Below the pieces are notes generated by a model that saw only the letters and a program-made list of their open reading frames with translations, did not search any database and had not been told where the DNA came from. A program made the position numbers and the translations under genes. Of a DNA stretch of 26,891 nt, positions 25,601 to 26,891 are shown in pieces. Source of the stretch: a virus; IMG/VR virus record IMGVR_UViG_3300025127_000217, positions 1 to 26,891 of that record; one strand, given 5' to 3'. Every line of letters starts with the position of its first letter. Position 1 is the first letter of the stretch.

Positions 25601-26869
25601 TACTTTTGAACCAGTTTTTTGATAATATGTTTGATTTGGTATTTGTAATTCTTTTAAAACAGATCTTATTTTAACTCTAATTTCATCACCATTTATATTA
25701 GTTCCATAAGCAAAGGTATCTTGATCAACTGATGTATTATCTAATATGGTGGTTGTAATTCCTGTGGTATTAATTCCTAAAAATTGGTTTATTGTTCTAT
25801 CTGCATATGTACAAACACCAATAGTTCCGTTTTTATATGCAAATGTTAAAGTTCCTGATTTTGGAAATCCTAAAGTAGAGTCAACATCAATATATGTTTG
25901 ACCTATTCCCACTTGACCTATAATTTTAGTTTTTGAGTGTTTTGAGAAATTACCATAAGTTAATACTGATGCCCCTTCAGGAAAATTGTAAGATCCATCT
26001 AAACTAATTTTATAAAATTTGTCAGTAAGTATTCCAACTGAAACATTTTCAACATCTGAAATAGGTGCGTATGCTTTTGATATATTTTCAAACTGATCTT
26101 GAAATAAAGTTAAGTTTTTTAAGTCTTCGGGATCTCCAACATATGGTTCTACAATTAAATCTCTTGTAATTCTATAATTTGCATTTGATGGTGAAATAAC
26201 ATTGTCAATTGGACGAATAATTTGCACTTGCTCACCGTAAAGAGCTCCAAAAAGTATTTTAAATGACTCATCAGTTCCTCTTGTAGAGTAAAAATCTTTT
26301 GATTGTCTAACAAATTGAGCTTGATTTAATTTTTTATCTAAATCTTTTTTAAAACCATGTAAAAATTGACTTTTTACCTTTTTAAGAAATTCATCTAAGA
26401 ATAAAACACTCAAATTTTCAACTTTGGTGCCTTTTTCATGAATTGCTTCTGTTGATGATGAAAAAACAAGATTTTCTGGATCTGAATCGTTAGTAAAAGT
26501 TGTAATTCCACTAAACCCTCTTGTACATTCAACAAAACTAATATCTGTTTTACTTTTGTATGTTAAAATTTCATCATTTATCTTTATTAAACCATAATTT
26601 TCAGGAAATCCTTCTGTGTTTGATACAAAAATTGTTTCTGTACCAATTCCGGCGTATTTTGTAGTAGAGGTAGATTTTATATTGTTAGCATTTTCACTTA
26701 ATTTAATATAAGAGTCAATATTTTGAATTAAATCAACTGGCCCACCTTTATATTCTTGTCCTAAGTAATATTGTGAGAGAAATTCACCCACCAAAGGAAA
26801 ATCCTCTTGCACATAGGCAGGTAATTGATTTTTTACAATCTGATTTAATTGAACTCTCTTTTCTGACAT
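13691..26869 (-). CDS. Giant YHYH-domain baseplate/tail structural protein, 4392 residues
   Basis: One uninterrupted frame of 13.2 kb, nearly half the window. The N-terminus (LPAYVQEDFPLV at 16-27; FLDEFLKKVKSQF near 156; RGTDESFKILFGALYGE near 196-212) is the module found at the start of many baseplate and fibre-attachment proteins of marine myoviruses. A histidine-rich HEHKGRRMVGAKH lies at 578-590. A YHYH domain spans about 1277-1415, with GYAYDGH (H1330), YGPYG and FCITPEFPNGTYAYF. A DNDYYHAFSYS...NHTSGFKKF block at 2562-2598 normally lies near the C-terminus of such proteins. Then come three tandem beta repeats (2711-3081), two INGVLQTPG-type modules (3440, 3928), and GGKGYTSAPTVTI near 4140. 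It occupies the gp7 position between genes 6 and 8; cyanophage annotations name a YHYH protein here vrlC. The start is one base after a TAA. Confidence 0.9.
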   Translation of the reverse strand: MSEKRVQLNQIVKNQLPAYVQEDFPLVGEFLSQYYLGQEYKGGPVDLIQNIDSYIKLSENANNIKSTSTTKYAGIGTETIFVSNTEGFPENYGLIKINDEILTYKSKTDISFVECTRGFSGITTFTNDSDPENLVFSSSTEAIHEKGTKVENLSVLFLDEFLKKVKSQFLHGFKKDLDKKLNQAQFVRQSKDFYSTRGTDESFKILFGALYGEQVQIIRPIDNVISPSNANYRITRDLIVEPYVGDPEDLKNLTLFQDQFENISKAYAPISDVENVSVGILTDKFYKISLDGSYNFPEGASVLTYGNFSKHSKTKIIGQVGIGQTYIDVDSTLGFPKSGTLTFAYKNGTIGVCTYADRTINQFLGINTTGITTTILDNTSVDQDTFAYGTNINGDEIRVKIRSVLKELQIPNQTYYQKTGSKVKIKSLGKIGRNFKENNWLFNTAQSYVVKKLSVVDSVNNTYRLETRDQNILRIGDKITTHESVSTTAQWGDKITVDFDPASNKIYTVTDVFDENTCLITGTGISDPTKITKVTRRISKIDSDLHPNLNTFTANIQNVYLKPDVGLVNGIPYYGPSHEHKGRRMVGAKHTPSPHAFIDPDPNSNKVLVASSSLPFAGVTKLNPKLQKFTFSGTYNLNDEEIKISDQVDHNYFSGDAVYYTPEKTKIETTLPDGTFIVQESIASQIFDEGLYYVKRVDSNTVKFAKSQADLSANNFVKVKTPNSVDTVTITSNDIEKFEYHGKFIESQKLFREVSTPIPSDVKEKTTSGYTGILINGTEILNYKSKNSVYYGELNNIDVVKGGEEYDVINPPAISITDNVGSGATGTCSVKGSFKEIRVVDSGFDYIEYPTVKISGGNGSGARAAAKLNRVENEVLFNADGVGLGTVNIGSVSSSTAGVNTSLIGFSTYHKFRNGERVIYDPLGGIPLVGLATGSVYYVNTISEYSIKLHSKYDDAVVGLNTISVTNFGNGVQVFKSLNGKAIVSSIALLDSGSNYENKERTCNNIGINTASNTINIPNHTFNSGEVIQYSVDGTSIDGLSTTLDYYVTTIDEDNFRLSAVGVGTTVKSFYYDTKQYQNLRSVGLGTHKFNYPPISVQVIGKVGISSIAGKTYDAIVQPIVRGEITSINLTNNGVGYGASEIIGLNRKPDVDFNSGRDAVIVPVVSNGRIVDVSVSYGGTDYNSPPDLVVSGVGSDAKLVPQMNSAGNIISVKIQSGGVGYGVSSTFVRVDPAGKGVKVDPILQKWTINEFKKNLLNLNDDDVFITTPVNRDYGLQCSYVYAPRNLRKISYASDADGNVLFGKKDLSLVNGVETDSDSHSPILGYAYDGHPIYGPYGFQNKDGGDIVQLSSGYVEEANKKSNRPPASIFPPEFFVEDFTFKDSQEDSVLDENNGRFCITPEFPNGTYAYFATFDKTSSSDGIFKNFKKPQFPYIIGDAYNSKPNKFNFLRSSSQDYYDLENSGCTRNTYPYAFNKDYSGYDYIKQSNNFVSQDSVINFAEKGKVDRVGILSAGRSYQINDTLVFDDSVSSSFRATAKVSLLSGFDISEISASQETVSNIEFYPDSQNTFVGIATTSLNLLNTTVVNVGSLSTTTTSLQGSYAIGIRSDKYVLSQGIGTAAATGVVAFMSISGDVTKIRENDRFKVGIGTEIVKVLNVDKFSSRIRVLRSQSGIATNIGISHTATTILEEIPRTFTINTGFTSSLLVRRNKEYYFNPEEAVGLGTTAGVGVGTFRTISNPGAGPSSVFIPSQAIYLLNHGLETGDEVTYQTDGTPFKVKFDSNVAQADVTLFEDSPLFVAKLDDNFIGLSTVKIGIGSTGTFVGIGSTLQSKVVGGVGVGTNAKIDLVYFLTTGTGNIHSLKTNFRDAVTGQIQRNTVSVVGSGTHGLLNNDTVFIDVNPGLTTTVTVKYNASNRKAVFNPLPFTVSGVTSATSLTGIPNTIEIAKHGLITGQKVIHTFDDEVSSLVNDKEYYVYVIDNDRVSLVEDEYEVSKIKPNFVKLGISTTGTLSPINPPLKFYKNSTVNFDLSDSSLSYVQNANSLPAFFLELYKDSKFNNPYVTNGNDKTFEVSTTGTVGVTADAKLTLKINENSPNLLYYKLNPVNKLENKEVNKQIIVDDTIDLNNQIILQSSKYNGTFRITSTGSTTFTYNIDSFPEASSYSSSDSSLKYTTISTTAYGGIERVRIIDGGGGYDSVPGITTITSDVGIGAVIETFSTTIGKVSRTSLENIGFDYPSDNTLSPEVIFPQVLRITPLTGFRSIGITSLGVGYIQDPNLVVIDGVTKKQITDIDLRFRPDELFVEILENSESMNDAPPTIIPTGNSNGIRISNLVYDNDEQSVTATIKNAFSGVVGFSGTYIDPFPFTVGDKVLVENASVGVGSTASGFNSANYDYARFEITQVTPNYGGIGTVKYSMSNYLSKNVDFPGIFDSVNSVATLIPDKWFPQFDVELQPNRFRKGDEVESFNSAGTQVSGLVFDWNNSNKYLTVESNREFEVGQLIEQVRFRGERVGGKVYASPTGAKGLIKEIVKFESKYDLDNFSIVENGWEYNTGFLNDELQRVHDNDYYHAFSYSIKSKVQFDEWKDIVGSLNHTSGFKKFSDLQVESDKLSSTSGKLSNIDPTKSTVTTLVDLVGVESLNTIYDFDLATENYLIAVEKPFSDEINFQTRLITDYSESVSNRVVQIDDFSNIFNNNARSTPYADVYRNALSDGRTQMFFALVSDRLFTGERQITIVNTLHDTGKGQTMLNQYGDIDTVLDLGSFDYAIDGNESVLRYYPNKFTLNNYNVVLWSYQIDAQRLGISTDTVSCGSTTIPGAPSNPTTGLNGSLISIATTAVTIAGGAAGTVFTLGGIGTNISGHRSAKVLVSVEAGGGTLNGSVEYDQVSLIHDGTNVGFQEYGQLTIHSVDAYSSTGNLGTYFPFMDGNDLVLSYTPEAGMSTAFINAMAIGIATEGYIGIGSYEFSYAEMSAQSTGISSSSTPIPVGIASYGDEYDAAYCIVQIADKLNGSYELAEVVMIDDYDGTDPENIMLTEFGNVKVGTAFTELGTISARRTGADDEITELTFVPNAGIGVSITTFMNALRPEENTSLLPTEATREVGGEAVKDLQNASLESGFAIYEGTQTSIKRQFALENNGNPIFKKPYDGSSTDVVDLTNNIITLPNHFFTTGQKVNYSAGAGTSIGISTAPFSMPSSVFIIKKGEDKVQVALTAENALKQIALPIGLSTVGIGTSHTFTAIDANQKVLVAIDNAIQSPIAGTSVTTTISEKTNIGDDVVFFSGITSFFGADYVRVGAGDTQEIMKIISVGVGSTNAIKVRRGWLGTTIAGFSTGDLVEKIRGNYNIVENEINFIEAPPGKNPIGSTTNPPDARDFEGITTSSSFQGRVFTRSGVIGGTEETYTDNYLFDDLTQGFNGLTKEFSLTHNNGTSISGVATNNALVLINGVLQTPGSNGDFTLAEDSGTTLSWTGSGIVTATRDANAASIPVGGLIVSVGSTRGFGYQPLVSAGGTVIVSTAGTISSVSIGNTGSGYRAGIQTVVNVAIQTERFDGAGVFSIGTAAVSDGHVTSVAITTDRVFYVPRDISNVGYTSITGLTTVTTSTAHGLSVGNEIVLSGIAFTCDYAPAVGVQSAIYHSASGIMTVTTSAAHGLSVTGKSSDVLLNDLGMSSSSDGSTPTHTFPRSGDDAFCGVSVAGVASATQFSINIGTGVTLSNFISGGTVQPVLIAPRGNNNSASGQDVGFDGSTVLKVLNSTQFEVNTGVSTRPHNYARCGKVNQLMKVVIDEPLSYTDIPLVYSASSPGIGGTETRADVVVSQGSTVIDFKITNLGYGYGVNQILTLPLAGIDTYFSSVGIPTTANPNFEEIEFTINEVDSDQFTGWAVGQLQILDDFSNLFTGSRRTFPISVGGDSLSIQSRPGSLVKVEDTLFVFINDILQIPGESYSFPGGATITFDEPPKSGDRLKILFYRGTGGADVVDRDVIATVKVGDTLTLGYHNKLGQKDWLQENERSVVEITSSNSVDTNAYDGPGVFEDTREKRPVKWTKQTEDLFIEGKIVSKSRELYDGRIFPTTNFIQSVGVGTTIAYLSNLRPFFNPKNENLVATDFQKDIVIFNNAERVAAAATAVVSAAGTITSVVISDGGKGYTSAPTVTIQNPVGLGTTARAEATATIANGSVSAITVGVQSGIGYTGTNPPVVLIGAQPTLTESNTVVSFTGDSGVISGIAITTIGGITHPTIQLDLVIPYDSDLRNSDITQGATNAITESAIAVGDYFVIKNSNVGSARSSMDYSDDSIVGIGTTFIDNVYRVAAVSGVTTDAVGFGQTALTRVIVSVANTAGLVGLANSTYYGDYSFGKIIMSDRNVSRAYTVNTSNGITGIETGVILTRKASLKVGSYTT
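17627..18739 (-). repeat. Three diverged tandem beta-domain repeats in the giant protein
   Basis: Copy 1 is residues 2711-2794 (18488-18739), copy 2 is 2857-2950 (18020-18301) and copy 3 is 2990-3081 (17627-17902). Shared order: a strand like FFALVSD, VLVSVEA or CIVQIAD; a strand and turn like TIVNTLHDTG, VSLIHDGTN or VVMIDDYDGT; then QYGDI, EYGQL or EFGNV; a LGSF, LGTYF or LGTIS strand; a G-[NA]-[ED] turn; and a final strand such as LVLSYTPEAG or TELTFVPNAG. The copies are strongly diverged, so the duplication is old. Linkers are glycine-, serine- and threonine-rich. Confidence 0.7.
20590..20830 (-). other. Cupredoxin-like segment in the giant protein
   Basis: Residues about 2013-2093 contain TVNFDLSDSSLS, FFLELYKDSKFNNPYVTNG, FEVSTTGTVGVTADAKLTL and NSPNLLYYKL. 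The order (aromatic-D-x-S-D-S-S, then a strand with L-x-[FL]-Y, a VGVTADAxL strand, then LYY) resembles the small beta-sandwich domains that in many marine phage proteins end in LYYYCxNHxGMG. Here the ending lacks the cysteine and histidine of that motif, so no copper site is expected. The fold assignment is tentative. Confidence 0.35.
22628..23041 (-). other. YHYH domain inside the giant protein
   Basis: Residues 1277-1414. Seen directly: C1277 in LQCSYVYAPRNLRKIS, the GYAYDGHPIYGPYGF segment with H1330, and GRFCITPEFPNGTYAYFATF with C1397. This is the arrangement of the YHYH family (Pfam), found in secreted bacterial proteins and in marine phage tail proteins. No biochemical activity is established that I can state; the conserved histidine and tyrosines suggest metal or ligand binding, which is inference. 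The two cysteines could form a disulfide. Confidence 0.85.
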
Positions 26870-26870
26870 C

Positions 26871-26891
26871 TTATCTTATGATGTTTCCGTT
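26871..26891 (-). CDS. Possible last codons of the upstream gene (gp6 by position)
   Basis: At the right edge one frame reads NGNIIR and stops at TAA (26871-26873), one base before the giant gene's ATG. Such one-base spacing fits the packing of the rest of the cluster. In T4 the gene before 7 and 8 is 6, another baseplate wedge protein. A second frame (TETS, stop at 26876-26878) is equally possible, and six codons cannot identify a protein. Confidence 0.3.
   Translation of the reverse strand, partial: NGNIIR

Noticed and set aside
1-26891. Diversity-generating retroelement, integrase, transposase, tRNA or defence genes
   Set aside because: No reverse transcriptase, template/variable repeat pair, recombinase or tRNA-like cloverleaf was seen; the coding capacity is filled by virion genes with gaps of at most about 40 bases.

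Overview
This window is a slice of the late (virion structure) gene cluster of a T4-like marine myovirus. All genes lie on the minus strand, so transcription runs from right to left. Four neck, tail-completion and packaging proteins can be matched to T4 by sequence (gp13, gp14, gp15, gp16), as can one baseplate wedge protein (gp8), and they lie in T4 order. The DNA is AT-rich. The protein style (very large beta-rich structural proteins, a YHYH domain, a DUF4815-type protein, many G-[IV]-G-[ST]-T and GGxGYTxxP segments) is typical of T4-like phages of marine picocyanobacteria and SAR11 bacteria. I cannot decide the host from this window.

Layout in transcription order. A few codons that may end the upstream gene (gp6 by analogy with T4) lie at 26871-26891. 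A giant 4392-residue protein (13691-26869) sits where T4 has gp7 and carries a baseplate-type N-terminus, a YHYH domain and a long string of beta modules. gp8 (12113-13669) follows. Next is a 2530-residue DUF4815-type protein (4514-12106), which fills the place of T4 gp9, gp10, gp11, gp12 and wac. Two small genes come next (4290-4514 and 3875-4300), joined to their neighbours by start/stop overlaps. The neck genes 13 (3003-3851) and 14 (1571-2998) follow, then 15, the tail sheath terminator (523-1548), 16, the small terminase subunit (101-526), and the first 20 codons of what should be gene 17, the large terminase subunit (1-60).

The products act together late in infection. gp16 and gp17 package DNA. 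gp13 and gp14 close the filled head and form the neck. gp15 caps the tail tube and sheath. gp8 and the two giant proteins are likely baseplate and fibre-attachment parts. Four intergenic spots carry ATAAATA or CTAAATA boxes that resemble T4-type late promoters, each overlapping the stop codon of the upstream gene. The other junctions are 1-11 base overlaps or gaps of 1 to 6 bases.

No defence system, mobile element, tRNA or CRISPR array is visible. The most interesting signal is modular. The same few small beta modules are inserted into several unrelated virion proteins (gp14, gp15, gp8, the DUF4815 protein and the giant protein), which makes gp14 nearly twice the T4 length. The giant protein also carries a three-copy repeat and appears to be an older baseplate unit extended by about 1,790 residues.
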